Notes: generated from the letters alone by a model not told the origin. A stretch of 64,000 nucleotides of DNA from Temnothorax longispinosus (GCF_030848805.1 NC_092358.1:16361138-16425137), one strand, 5' to 3'; counted from the stretch's first letter, positions 31,357-43,357 are shown. Program-made: numbers and translations.

Positions 31357-32874
31357 CTAAGTCGTCATCAAACATTTTAAGTTTGTGACTTCTATCCATC
31401 TTAGTGCAGTTTCTTGCTGCTCTGTTGTCATGACTCTATAAATTTTCTCGTGCTTGGATACCAGAGTATATAGTATATATCCAGTGTCAGTATATCCCAC
31501 CAACACACCAATAGCTGTCTTGTCGAATTTCGACGTAGGCTTTGGTACTCTTGCATATCCAATGCATCCGAATTTCTTTATTTGTTCAAAATGACAACTT
31601 GTTTCTGATGAAAACTTCTTCAACGGGATCTCATACTCTAAAGTCTTATGTGGAGATCTGTTGTACGCATGCACAGCAGCGTCAACTGCCAACTCCCACA
31701 TACTCTTTAGTAATCCCGAGTCGAGCATATATGTTCTTACTTTTTCTTTCAACGTTCTGTTGAACCTTTCTGCAACTTCCTTGTCTTGATCTGACTTTGC
31801 ATAGCATAGCTTTTCTTCTTTTCCTAGTAGATTTCTGGCGGATATAAGATATTTCTCTAGAGCCTCTCCTGATTCATCTTTTGTCTTCAGAGAGTAGGCT
31901 TTTGCTAATCTAGAATAGTCATCTATAAAAGTGATTATAAACCTCTTTTGTCCTGGATAGGATGTAGGTTTTATTGGACCTATGATGTCCGTATGTATTA
32001 CCTGTAGTGGTCTCTGTGCTCTATTTCTGTTTTCTTTAAACGGCAGTTTTGCCATCTTTGCCATTATACATACTTCACACTCTAATATAAAGTTATCAAA
32101 CTTTACATTCTCTAATCTCTTTTCTACTTTTTGTAATTGTTTTAGATAGTTTACCGATGCATGACCTAATCTAACATGCCATAACATCACCTCATTTATT
32201 TTCTCTAGTTTCTTTACTTTTTCAATTACTGAGCTTTCACACATTTCTTCTATATTCTCTATTGTCTGTATATCTTCTAACTTAATGACTTGATCGAGTT
32301 CAGCATTATTGTGTTCTATATTTTCATTTTCGTTCACATTTGTGAGCTCTCCTTCATTCTCCCTCCCAATCGCAGAGCCAACATTATCCCTCTCATCTAA
32401 CTCTCCCTCCGAAATTGATAATTCATTGGTCTGAATGTTTGCTTGCGATTGTTCAGGAAGCTCACTATGTGGAACAATTTCTGCTCTACATCTGTAAATT
32501 CCTTTAAAAACTATTTTATTTGTCAGTTTATTGTAAACTTTAAACACTTTATCATCTAAATAAATACTGAACCCTGCATCAGCCAACTTTCTTAGATATA
32601 GTAAATTTTTGGATACTTTCTTTGCTGCAATTACATTTGTTAATTTAATGACTCTCTTTTCTTTTTCATTCGTTATTAGCGTAAGATTTCCTTTACCATC
32701 TATTGAAATGTTTGCAAGCTCATTTTTATTCGCGCATTTAATAACTCTATCTTTACATTTTTCAAACTTTGACAGAATAAAATTCTTATTCACAATATGA
32801 TCCGTAGCACCCGAATCTGCAGTAAAATTGACTACCTCTTTTGAACTATCTCTATCTTCTATTAATTTAACCAT
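31357..32874 (-). pseudogene. Copia 2 protease and integrase
   Basis: A 505-codon frame. Protease FTADSGATDHIVNKNF at residues ~17-32; integrase zinc head (LWHVRLGHASVNYL ... CEVCIMAKMAKLPF); catalytic core with VIHTDIIGPIKPTSYPG (first Asp) and SDQDKEVAERFNRTLKEKVR (Glu). The second Asp and the region around it are shortened (LCYAKSDQDKEVAERF joins two motifs normally ~40 residues apart), so the integrase is itself deleted. An Asn/Glu-rich insert lies at ~150-225. Below 31357 a TKENLADIMTKPL stretch (about 31250-31180) is the RNase H tail. One in-frame stop (TAA, just above 32874) separates it from gag. Confidence 0.8.
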
Positions 32875-32877
32875 GTA

Positions 32878-33606
32878 TTATTTACCTTCTTCTGATTCTC
32901 CTTCATTTGCTGTTTTCGTTGATATAGATTTCTCAGCTGGTTGTATCTTGGTTATTTTCCCTTTGTTATCTACTCTTTTTGTGCCTTTTTGCACAAATCT
33001 ACCCTTTTTCTTTATGTTTTTATTAACGGTTTTATTTAAATACCTTGTTCCTCTAGCTCTGTTCGCCTGGGCTTCGGCACTCGGACAATTATCACCCTTG
33101 TGACCTCGTACTTCCTGGCAGTAGTGACAAAACCAGGCACCAAATTCTATTAGTGGACAGTCCTTCGCCATATGACCCATTTGGTTGCATCTGTAGCATT
33201 TTACTTGTTTCATGTTCTCTTCTGCAGCAGCCCTCTGTACCCTGACTTCGGGTTTCTCTAATTTTTCTTTATTCTCGTTTTTAGTCTCTGCTTCTAACTG
33301 CATCATAAAAGACTTTATTTCATCTATGTTCATTTCTTTAAGATTAGTTTGTCTTCTAATTAAATCTACATTCCTCAGCTCTGGTACATTAATTGACACA
33401 GCCTGATAAAGTGCAGATCTAATCTCTTGTTCTGCGAGGGGTACCGCATCTTCACATGATTCATATTCTCTAATTATTGAATCGAAGCGTTCACAAAAAT
33501 CACTTACTTTTTCGTCTTTTCTCATTTTAATTTGATAGAGTTTAGCTCGTACCGATGCATGAGTAACGTTTACTTCACTCTTTTTATATCCTCTCAATTT
33601 CTTCAA
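32878..33606 (-). pseudogene. Copia 2 gag, C-terminal part with zinc knuckles
   Basis: A 242-codon frame. The capsid portion contains KMRKDEKVSDFCERFDSII; two knuckles follow, CYRCNQMGHMAKDC (C-x2-C-x4-H-x4-C) and CHYCQEVRGHKGDNC; then a basic tail. It continues the 34367-33603 frame after a one-base shift near 33610-33640 and stops at 32878, in the same frame as the protease ORF, so a single TAA divides gag from pol here. Whether that stop is natural or a mutation cannot be told from one copy. Confidence 0.8.
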
Positions 33607-34367
33607 AATTTCTTTCGGATCTTTTTCATGTAGAATCCTTTTATGATAGTTAAATGATTGATTATTATATCTCTAACTAGACTTTTTCTCTTAGCAACTT
33701 TTAGTTCGGAGAGATTTTCTGGACTTTCAATGTTTGAATCTATTACATCTAACAACTCGTTATTCATTAACTCAGATTTTAAATAATCCATCCAAAGATC
33801 AAAGTTGGATTTTTGCGTCAGCTTATATTCTCTTCTAATATGCAACCTTTGACTGTTCAATTCCAATTCTATAGCTCTTTTCATTGTCTCTAAACTCCTA
33901 TCTTTTTCGGCTGAACAGACTGTTATTTCATTTAATTTTCTCTTTTTAGACTCTACCTCTAGTTCTTTAACCGTTTGTTTACTTTGGGTATCTTTATTGC
34001 TTACCTCTAAACGTCTAAGTTTAACTTTTTCTTTCTCTAAGTTTAAACGGGAGACTTCCACCATATTCTCCATCATCTCGGTGGCCTTCGTCATTACTTT
34101 ATCCAGCATCTGCATCGAATTGTCCATTTTTGCGACCAATTTTTCTTGCTTTTCATATAATATTTTGGTTCCAATTGGCAGTACTGGATGGTTCTCTTCC
34201 CATGCTTTGGTCACATCTACATTCTCTCTGACTTTAGGCAAGTTCTTTTTCGGGATTGCACCTCTTCTTTCCATCTCCTTTTTATCTTTTGCTTCTCTAT
34301 CTATTACCGTGATGAAGCTGCTATCGCTGTCGTAGTCGACCAGCGCATCTTGGCCTTCTTCTTCCAT
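33603..34367 (-). pseudogene. Copia 2 gag, N-terminal part with coiled coil
   Basis: A 254-codon frame starting MEEEGQDALVDYDSDSS, acidic at first, then a long Lys/Glu-rich helix (~residues 75-200) with heptad-like spacing, a probable coiled coil. WMDYLKSELMNNELLD near 205-220 may begin the capsid fold. The long coiled coil ahead of the capsid is unusual compared with Copia 1 gag, which starts directly in the capsid. A frameshift at the C-terminus leads to the zinc-knuckle frame. Confidence 0.7.
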
Positions 34368-34374
34368 CTATATC

Positions 34375-35422
34375 GGGATTTAAATATCAATTGAACATTA
34401 GCATTCCTCTTTTGACAAGATAAACCAACATTCGTATTGACAAATAATAATTTACAATTTCTATCACTAGATCTCTTTCAGCGATAAAAATTTAATGCTT
34501 ATGAGGCTATATAGAACGCACTGCAATTCACAATAACCCCAAAGCGGGAAAACCACGCGCCTCTGCAGGGCTATCCGCACGCGCACACCACTGTCCGTTG
34601 CGATCCCCAGCACTGCTGAAAAGATCTATGAGAGCTCGGGTTGATCACGCACACGCACGGGGCCCATACAAATTTACGCGGCTTCCCTAAACAGTAATCA
34701 AGCTACACCGCACAGCAAGTCATGCTCAATTACCGACCCGATACATATCGATTTCAAAAAAAAATAAACTCATATAGAGTCATATAAAGTTTTTATACAT
34801 ACGCATACATTTACATGTATCGCAATCTAGCCATCTAGCATACGCATACATTTACATGTATCGTAATCTAGCCATCTAGCATCGATGCCATGTTGTTAGT
34901 TGAAATCGATTATGTGTTTGTGCGCGCCCAGCAACAAGTTCTGCGCGCCAAAAACAATGACTCTCGCCGTCTACGATCGGACTTCCGCGCGCCAAAAATT
35001 CCGCGCGCCAAAAGAAATGACTCTCGCCGTTCACGATCGGACTTGCACGCGCACGTCGCCGACTTGCTACCAAGCGGCATTTTTCTATCTCTTTTTCCTT
35101 CATTATTCTCTACTTCTTTATTACACTTTACACATCTATTCTCTAATTCTCTTATTACCATTATTACCTCTATTTCTATTTCTCGAGAAAAATGGCAAAA
35201 ACATCTATCTCCTTGTAACAGTATTTATCGAACGAACATTCTTATTAACTGAGAATTCTCTCGTTTTGCTCGTCAGCAACGAGGAATATTATTTACTTAC
35301 TCTCTAATCTTCTAGATGCTTCTATCTCTTTCTATGCCCTTCGCCGGCGTCTCACACACTTCGTATATACACTTTCGTGCTATGTTCCTCACGCAGGGGA
35401 ATCGTGCCCTGGGCCCATAACC
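34375..35422 (-). other. Copia 2 5' leader with internal duplications
   Basis: About 1 kb between the 5' LTR and gag, long for Copia. The primer site TTATGGGCCCAGGGCACG (about 35421-35402), matching initiator tRNA-Met internally, lies next to the LTR. Two tandem duplications: ~48 bp (CATACGCATACATTTACATG... at 34798-34880) and ~68 bp (GCGCCAAAA...ATGACTCTCGCCGT at 34945-35050). No gene seen. Confidence 0.65.
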
Positions 35423-35710
35423 TATTGGAAATATAATCAGGGACGACTTGAAATGTGGTGAGATGAGCAGGGAACACAACAATCTTGATCTTTATACACT
35501 CTGAATACTGTCTTTATTATATATGTATAAGTATATCACACTCTGTAACTTAAACCGTAACCGACACGTCTGAACACGACGGTGATCGAGGCTCTTGTGA
35601 GCACCACTGATGCCCGCACGCACGCGTGGCGCGCCGAGTCGCGCCGCCAACCGGGGGCTGCCCTCTAGAAGGGCGGGAACTTATTGCTCGTTCAAAGTCT
35701 TCTCCCAACA
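35423..35710 (-). repeat. Copia 2 5' LTR
   Basis: 288 bp; would hold the promoter for the minus-strand transcript. Ends directly before the ACGTT target repeat. Confidence 0.88.
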
Positions 35711-36131
35711 ACGTTTTTTTGTACTTTTAAGTATCCTATATACATTTAAAAAAACTCAGTAACAAAAAATCGTAGAAACATTTTCAAAAAAAGATTTTGT
35801 AGGAAAAACTTCGAACTTTCACATTAAAAAGTCAAAAAATTTTGCAGAATTTTTTTGGGCACGTGACAAGCCCACAAAGTGAGAAAAAAATTTCCTATTT
35901 TGTCCAGCTCGTGGTTTTCTATATGTAAAAATTGCCAAACTCACAGAAACTAAAAGAAAATAGTGATCTTCTGAAAGTAGAGATTTCAAGCTTTGAAACC
36001 CTTTTTTAAAACTTAAATTTCGTTCATTTTTAACGAAGATACAGCTGCTCAAATTTTGCCTAGTTTTTAAGAAAATTTAAGTGTTCCTTTAATTTTTGTG
36101 AGGAGTGTATAACACTTACATCAAATTAAGA

Positions 36132-36204
36132 AGTAGTCTATCACATAAGACGGTTGGCTCACGATCCAGAGATCCCGAGGTCTCGAGTTCGAATCCCATC
36201 AAGG
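36132..36204 (+). ncRNA. tRNA-like sequence (SINE head or tRNA pseudogene)
   Basis: GTAGTCTATCACATAAGACG resembles an A box / D arm, TTGGCTCACGATCCAGAG an anticodon arm (loop CTCACGA), and GAGTTCGAATCCC a near-perfect B box. There is an extra arm-like CCCGAGGTCTCG. No acceptor-stem pairing is evident and AT-rich sequence follows, so a tRNA-derived SINE fragment is likelier than a working tRNA. Confidence 0.45.
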
Positions 36205-36789
36205 TAAGTGTGTTTTTCAAGTACGAGAAAATATTTATAATCATAGGTTGCATCTTAAGAAACAAGTTAAAAAATAGTAATAAAATTTCAAAATAAATAT
36301 AATTTTTTTTATGTCGGGTGAATTTCCTCATTAGAGAGTGTTTTAATTCTAGTATTTCCTTGTAGTTTACTGTACTCAAATAGATATAGAAATGTGTAGA
36401 ATATCAATATTAGTTGTAGTTTGGCGTAGTTTTACCGAAAAATTTATAGATCAAAATGCACTAAAAAAATACAAAAATTTACAAAAGTGTTCCAATTCTA
36501 GCATTTTCATGTAGGATTTTGTAGTACTTCTTAAATTCATGTAGAATTTAATAGATTCTGGCAATTATATTTTATAGTTTTTTGTAGTACACTTTTATTA
36601 TTTTTTAAATTTTGTAGAAATATTTCCGCCAGGGTAATGAAGGGTGGGATTGTAAAATAATTAGTAATAATTGAACAAAATGTAAAAATGCCTAACAAGA
36701 TATCTGTATCATATATCTGTCCTAGCTGTGTAGGAACCAGACAATGTAGCCAACCCCGAAACTGCCCACAGCAGAGAGAAGCTTGAGAG
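36205..36789. other. AT-rich spacer with a dispersed repeat
   Basis: Non-coding. 36630-36690 (TAATGAAGGGTGGGATTGTA...) is the inverse of sequence present at about 50940-50985 and 51345-51400, marking a dispersed repeat family. The last ~55 bp have higher GC and an open frame discussed under findings. Confidence 0.5.
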
Positions 36790-39367
36790 ACCTCTATGAA
36801 GTTGGCCGGACAACTTCAACGTATCGAACTTTCATTAATTGGAATCGATTGGTGGTCGTTTGGTGGTCTTTGGTAGTCTAGTCCGATCGTTTGGTGGTTA
36901 GTCGTTTTTCTGTAAAATAAAAATGAAATTTCCGGTGTGAAGTTAGCCGGACAATTTTTATTTTTCAACCAATTTAACTTTTTTATAGCTCATTCGACGC
37001 GGAATTGTTTGGTGGTCACGAATATCATCGGTAAAACGTTTGGTGGTCAACCGTTTTCCCAGAAAATAAAAAAAATTGTATGCGCATAATGCTGGACATA
37101 TCACCACTGTGCCATTAGCCGGAAAAATTGTATTTATCACCCAAATTGACTTTGATAAGGCTCAATCGACGCGGAATCGTTTGGTGGTCACGAATATCGT
37201 CATTAAAACGTTTGGTGGTCAATGGTTTTCCTAAGAAATAGAAAAAACCGTACTCTCACGCCATTGGTCGTATGACTCCGTGACGTTAGCTCGGTAATTT
37301 GATGGATAAACATTATTTATCAATCAAATTGACTTTCATACGGCTCAATCGACGCGGAATCGTTTGGTGGTCACGAATATCGTCATTAAAACGTTTGGTG
37401 GTCAATCGTTTTCCTAAGAAATAGATAAAACCGTACTCTCACGCCATTGGTCGTATGACTTCGTGACGTTAGCTCGGTAATTTGATGGATAAACATTATT
37501 TATCAATCAAATTGACTTTCATACGGCTCAATCGACGCGGAATCGTTTGGTGGTCACGAATATAATCAGTAAAACATTTGGTGGTCAACATTTTTCCCAG
37601 AAAAAAGGAAAAACCGTATGCTCACGCCATTGGTCGTATGACTCTGTGCTATTATAGTCAGAAAAATTGTATTTGTCACCCAAATTGACTTTGATAGGGC
37701 TCAATCGACGCGGAATCGTTTGGTGGTCACGAATATAATCAGTAAAACATTTGGTGGTCAACATTTTTTCCAGAAAAAAGGAAAAACCGTATGCTCACGC
37801 CATTGGTCGTATGACTCTGTGCTATTATAGTCAGAAAAATTGTATTTGTCACCCAAATTGACTTTGATAGGGCTCAATCGACGCGGAATCGTTTGGTGGT
37901 CACGAATGAGCCGTATGAAAGTTAATTTGATTGATAAATAATGTTTGTTCATCAAATTACCGAGCTAACGTCACGGAGTCATACGACCAATGGCGTGAGA
38001 GTACGGTTTTTTCTATTTCTTAGGAAAACCATTGACCACCAAACGTTTTAATGACAATATTCGTGACCACCAAATGATTCCGCGTCGATTGAGCCCTATC
38101 AAAGTCAATTTGGGTGACAAATACCATTTTTCTGACTAATAGCACAGAGTCATACGACCAATGGCGTGAGCATACGGTTTTTCCTTTTTTCTGGGAAAAC
38201 GGTTGACCACCAAACGTTTTACTGATTATATTCGTGACCACCAAACAATTCCGCGTCGATTGAGCCGTATGAAAGTCAATTTGATTGATAAATAATGTTT
38301 ATTTATCAAATTACCGAGCTAACGTCACGGAGTCATGCGACCAATGGCGTGAGATTACCGTTTTTTCTATTTCTTAGAAAAACCATTGACCACCAAACGT
38401 TTTAATTACGATATTCGTGACCACCAAACGATTCCGCGTCGATTGAGCCGTATGAAAGTCAATTTGATTGATAAATAATGTTTATCCATTAAATTACCGA
38501 GCTAACGTCACGAAGTCATACGACCAATGGCGTGAGAGTACGGTTTTATCTATTTCTTAGGAAAACGATTGACCACCAAACGTTTTAATGACGATATTCG
38601 TGACCACCAAACGATTCCGCGTCGATTGAGCCGTATGAAAGTCAATTTGATTAATAAATAATGTTTATCTATCAAATTACCGAGCTAACGTCACGAAGTC
38701 ATACGACCAATGGCGTGAGAGTACGATTTTACCTATTTCTTAGGAAAGCGATTGACCACCAAACGTTTTAATGACGATATTCGTGACCACCAAACGATTC
38801 CGCGTCGATTGAGCCGTATGAAAGTCAATTTGATTGATAAATAATGTTTATTCATCAAATTACCGAGCTAACGTCACGGAGTCATACGACCAATGGCGTG
38901 AGAGTACGGTTTTTTCTATTTCTTAGGACCATTGACCACCAAACGTTTTAATGACGATATTCGTGACCACTAAACGATTCCGCGTCGATTGAGTCCTATC
39001 AAAGTCAATTTGGGTGATAAATACAATTTTTCCGGCTAATGGCACAGTGGTGATATGTCCAGCATTATGCGCATACGATTTTTTTATTTTCTGGGAAAAC
39101 GGTTGACCACCAAACGTTTTACCGATGATATTCGTGACCACCAAACGATTCCGCGTCGAATGAGCTATAAAAAAGTTAAATTGGTTGAAAAATAAAAATT
39201 GTCCGGCTAACTTTACACCGGAAATTTTATTTTTATTTTACAGGAAAACGACTAACCACCAAACGATCGGACTAGACTACCAAAGACCACCAAACGACCA
39301 CCAATCGATTCCAATTACCTAATGAAAGTTCGATACGTTGAAGTTGTCCGGCCAACTTCATAGAGGT
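36790..39367. mobile_element. foldback element 2 with ~170-183 bp repeats
   Basis: 2578 bp, essentially one giant inverted repeat. Ends ACCTCTATGAAGTTGGCCGG / CCGGCCAACTTCATAGAGGT; flanks GCTTGAGAG and GCCTGAGAG, a 9 bp duplication with one mismatch. The left arm (to ~37907) has about five or six, the right arm about seven units of 170-183 bp carrying CGACGCGGAATCGTTTGGTG and GCCATTGGTCGTATGACTC. There is no loop at the centre. No coding capacity. The architecture and 9 bp duplication match FB-type foldback elements. Confidence 0.82.
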
Positions 39368-40721
39368 GCCTGAGAGCGGCTATCCGGCTTCGGGGGACGT
39401 CTAGAGTCCCTATAATAAGAGTCTGGACAGTCTTTGGTTTTGAAGCAAAATGGCGGTAGTCAGACTCTTATTCTAGGAACTCTAGTTATCGATGTATGTA
39501 TATATACATTGTACGTATGCACGCGGTCAAACTGCAGTTGCATATCAGAAAATATAAGACGTTTTTAAACTGATCTACTATAAACAGGTGAGCCTATACA
39601 TTATGTTTTAAATTTATTAAGTTAAAAATAAATAAAAGCAGATATACAGACACTGTGAAGTAACAAAAATGATAGTCTAACCTTCTCATCAATCATTACA
39701 TCTATTAATGATTTAAATGTTATTACTTTGTAGAAAATATGACTGGTTGTTGTGTCGTTGGATGCAATAATAATAGTGAAAAAGGTTTTTCACTAAGAAG
39801 ATTTCCATCCAATGAAGAACGGAGGACATTATGGGTGTCAAAAATAGGCCGGAAGAATTGGAAACCTTCTCCAAACTCACATATTTGTGAAGTAAGTATA
39901 CAATGTACTGTATACGGTATACGTAATTGATAAATTAAAATTATAGTTATTTATATAAGTAATGGTATGGTATTTTTTTAGGTCCATTTTGCTGAAGATA
40001 TGTGGGAGAAACCTCGAATCGATGGGAAAAGAAAGTTAAAACACAACGCTGTGCCAACAATTTTTCCTATTGTTCAAAAAGAAAAAGAAAATAAGAAAAA
40101 TTCATCTCATACAGTACGTTTATTTATTTTTAAAATTGTCATAAATGTAGAATTTATAGAAAAATTGTTTTTAATAGGTAAGCCACTTTCAAGAACTTCA
40201 CAAGACGTCTATCATATCGGATATATCAGAAGAAACGTGTACAACACAGAGATACAACATGGAGCAGGATACTGAACAAATAAATATTCAAGAAAGATCC
40301 ATTCAATTTCATGACGCAGCAACATCCAAGTCAGATGACGGTGAATTAAGTTTGGCGGGGTCTGCTTTATTGGAAATAGAAGAGTTAAAAAGAAAACTCA
40401 ATGAAGCGAATAAAAAACTTCATGTCGCTAACGTAGTCGTTCACAAAGCTGAGAAAACGAACAGAAACCTGCTACAACGAATAAGAAAATTAAAAAGATT
40501 TCATATTGAAAAAAGTTTGTTAAAATCCTCCGAAATACTACGTAAAGTTTTCAACAACGACCAAATCGAATGGCTTCAAAGAGATTCTCCTACACGGGGA
40601 ATACATAAATGGTCTCAAGAAACAATAAAAAAGGCACTTCGTTTAAAATTTTGTTGTTCCGAAAATGGCTACAGTGAGCTCATAAAACAAAATATACCTC
40701 TGCCATCAACACGTACACTTA

Positions 40722-40871
40722 GGCTGAGTTTCCACTGAGCGCGTCACGCGTCGCGTCATCCAATCAAAACATCCCATTTCGATCCCGTCACAAGAATGTA
40801 ATGAAATGGGATGTTTTGATTGGTTAACTTGTGACGACGCGACGCGTGACGCGCTCAGTGGAAACTCAGCC
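40722..40871. mobile_element. 150 bp MITE in the P2 transposase
   Basis: Inverted ends GGCTGAGTTTCCACTGAGCG with ~35 bp arms (GCGTCACGCGTCGCGTC), flanked by TTA on both sides. Removing it with one TTA restores the transposase reading RTLRRSIETIN. TTA duplications suggest the PIF/Harbinger group. Confidence 0.85.
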
Positions 40872-41128
40872 TTAGGAGGAGCATTGAAACAATTAATTTT
40901 CAACCAGGGATATGTAATGACATCTTTGAAGCTTTAAAAGATAAAATATCACAATTTCAGGACGATAGAGAAAGAGATTGCATGTTAGCGCTCGATGAAG
41001 TCAGTCTTACTCCTGGTATACAATACGATCCATCAACAAATTCTTTTATTGGACATGCTACCATTCCTAATAGTCACGGTAAATCTACATCCTAATTTTA
41101 TGCTACTTTTTTGTGTATAAAATTTCTC

Positions 41129-41252
41129 TGGGGAGCAAAAATGGGTTTCCTTTCGGTGTAGATAAGTGCACTATTTCGAAGTTCGCAATTGGCTGGAAAG
41201 TAGAAATAATGCGCTTATCTACATCGAAAAAAGAACTCATTTTTGCTCCTCA
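41129..41252. repeat. ~124 bp foldback in a P2 intron
   Basis: GGGAGCAAAAATGGGTTTCC...GTGTAGATAAG pairs with CTTATCTACAT...AACTCATTTTTGCTCC. It lies within the intron 41079-41416. I cannot define a duplication. Confidence 0.6.
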
Positions 41253-41277
41253 CTGTACAAATTGAAATTCTAGGCAG

Positions 41278-41347
41278 CGATCACGTAACTTTTTCCCTAC
41301 GGTGGAAACGTAAAAAGTGAAAAGTTTTACGTGAAATTACGTGATCG
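41278..41347. repeat. ~70 bp mini-foldback in the same intron
   Basis: CGATCACGTAACTTTTT ... AATTACGTGATCG, with an inner ACGTAAAAAGTGAAAAGTTTTACGT hairpin. Too small to classify. Confidence 0.5.
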
Positions 41348-43218
41348 ATTCTTTGTATTTGTCTTTATATGCTTTTTATTCTGTCTTTCTTCTTTGTTGG
41401 TTTTCTATACTAAGAGAAAAACCCTTAGCTACGCATGGTTTAGTCTTCATGCTTGGAGGTATATTTATTCGGTGGAAGCAAATAATTGCCTATTATTACA
41501 CTCCTGATGGATTTGATGGTGCACACTTAAAACCCATTATTGAAGAAATTATTGAGAAGGCTGAGTCCATAGGGCTTTACGTACATAGCGTTACATCGGA
41601 TATGGGAGGAGTGAATCGAGCCATGTGGAGAGCTTTTTCAAACATTCATGCTGGTAGATATTCAAAAATTCAAAACTCTATCCCTCATCCAATTGATAAC
41701 AAACGCAAGTTATTCTTTTTTTGCTGATGGTCCACATCTCATCAAAAACCTTAGAGCAACTTTAATTAATAACAAAGTTATCATGCTACCAAATCAGTTT
41801 AAACAGTCTAATCAATTGTCTTCAAATATTGTTCAATTTACTCATCTAGAGGAACTAGTAAATGAACAAGAAAACTTATTGTTCAAACTTGCACCAAAAA
41901 TAAATAAAGATGTTATTAAATTATCAAACTTTAATAAAATGAAAGTTAGCAAAGCAACTAGTATGATAGATAGAGAAGTTAGTGGTGCATTAAATTTTTT
42001 AGGACATGAAAAAAAAAGATGATTATAAATAACAGCTCTATTTATAGAAATAGCCTCGAAATGGTTCACATTAATCACCTCGCGAACTCCATTAGTGGCG
42101 TTAGGGAAGAAAGCAGAAAATGAAAAATCTGAGGACATATTTAATGAAAAAATCAAATTTTTAGAATCTGTTATTGACTTGTTTAGAGATATGGAAATTG
42201 GTAAAGACAAAAAATTTAAACCTGTACAAGCTGGAATCATGATCTCAACACAATCTCTCATCGAACTTACAAAATATCTAATTAATGATCGAGGATATTC
42301 ATTTGTATTAGGAGGGCGATTTACGCAAGACTGCGTAGAGAATTTGTTCTCTAACATTAGAAAAAAGTTTCCTATTCCAAATTGTATACAGTTTAAGCAA
42401 AGTTTGAAGATTATAAGCGTGTCTCAATATTTACAAAAATTGGAAAATACTAGCTATGAACAAGATGACGGTGTCTTAACTTCTTATTTTTCCCTGACAA
42501 GGAAACGTACTTGTAAAACAAATATGAGTCAAGAGGTTCCTGTAATTCCCCTTGAAGTTAAAAACAGGGTTATTTCTTTGAATAATTTAGAAATGAACTC
42601 GTTATATAATGCAAGCGGTTATATTTTGTCTAGAATATGTAACACAAATGTAATTTGCGATAACTGTTTAGATTCGGCAGGATCAAAAACATATAATCCT
42701 AACATAAAATTTTCAAATTTAGTACGCCTTAAATGTTACCGAACAAAAACATTATTTTTTGTAAATAATGAAACATTTAATTACTTTTACAAAATGGAAA
42801 TTATTATTCGACGATACATACCTTATTTAAAAAACGTTAATTGTGATTTGGTAAAATTTTTTTTAGATAAAATGACACATGTGAAATGTAATACACTAAA
42901 AAATTGCCACAATATTTCTGATATAATAATGAAACGATTTATTCGATTCAGAATTAAAATAGAGTGCCAAAAAGGACGCTTAAAAGCACCTATATATAGT
43001 AGTGCCACTATGGCAAGGCATTTTATTGTTAAATAAAATGCCTTACCATCGTGTTATTCTATTAAGTAATATTTAAAATATGTTATATCTATTAATATAA
43101 TTAGTATAATCAGTTATATGAGTAAAGGTAAATTGTCAGTATTTTGTAATAAATAACACAAATTCTACTCTCAAAGTTAGCATTTATTTTCTAAATCCAA
43201 GTCCAAATTCAAATCTTA

Positions 43219-43357
43219 TGCTAGGTCTACAATGCGAGTCGTAAAGTCGTGAGTCTTAAGAATTGACCAATCACAATCGAATTTGAGGAGAATAATCGAC
43301 TGTGATTGGTCAATTCTTACGACTCACGACTTTACGACTCGCATTGTAGACCTAGCA
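43219..43357. mobile_element. 139 bp MITE near the P2 right end
   Basis: Almost perfect palindrome with ends TGCTAGGTCTACAATGCGAG, flanked by TTA (43216-43218, 43358-43360). PIF/Harbinger-like by its duplication. Confidence 0.85.

Larger units (their letters stand above)
30752..35710 (-). mobile_element. Copia 2: Ty1/Copia element lacking reverse transcriptase
   Basis: 4959 bp on the minus strand. LTRs run TGTTGGGAGAAG...TTTCCAATA (30752-31035 and 35423-35710); target duplication ACGTT (30747-30751, 35711-35715). The LTRs match except for a 4 bp TGTA-type indel, so it is young. The internal region encodes gag, protease and integrase, then jumps to the last residues of RNase H; the reverse transcriptase is deleted. 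It would need another element's enzyme to move. Confidence 0.88.
19187..36107. mobile_element. mariner-like non-autonomous element (~1 kb) split by two Copia elements
   Basis: Ends CACTCCTCACAAAAATTAAA at 19187 and its inverse at 36107, each flanked by TA (19185-19186, 36108-36109). The inverted arms extend about 360 bp (to ~19550 and from ~35745). Its own sequence is 19187-19590, 30547-30751 and 35716-36107, roughly 1 kb in all; the rest is Copia 1 and Copia 2 with their 5 bp duplications ATAAC and ACGTT. No transposase remains. TA duplications and this size fit a Tc1/mariner-derived MITE. Confidence 0.8.
39739..43036 (+). pseudogene. P-element transposase with THAP domain, nearly complete
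   Basis: Exons by GT-AG borders: 39739-39891, 39982-40113, 40178-41078 (broken by a MITE at 40722-40871), 41417-43036. Exons 1-2 form a THAP C2CH finger (CCVVGCNNNSEKGFSLRRFP ... CEVHF). Exon 3 has a leucine-rich coiled coil (EIEELKRKLNEANKKLHVAN) and, after the MITE, LALDEVSLTPGIQYD with the probable first catalytic Asp. Exon 4 has HGLVFMLGGIFIRWKQ, VTSDMGGVNRAMW (second Asp) and FADGPHLIKNLRA, then GGRFTQDCVENLFSNIRKK near 42310. One-base shifts fall in a T-run (~41718) and an A-run (~42010). Only the MITE and these shifts stand between it and a full ORF. Confidence 0.82.

Noticed and set aside
36998..39180. Satellite array of ~180 bp units
   Set aside because: Units reverse orientation at ~37907 and the block is bounded by a 9 bp duplication, so it is a foldback element.
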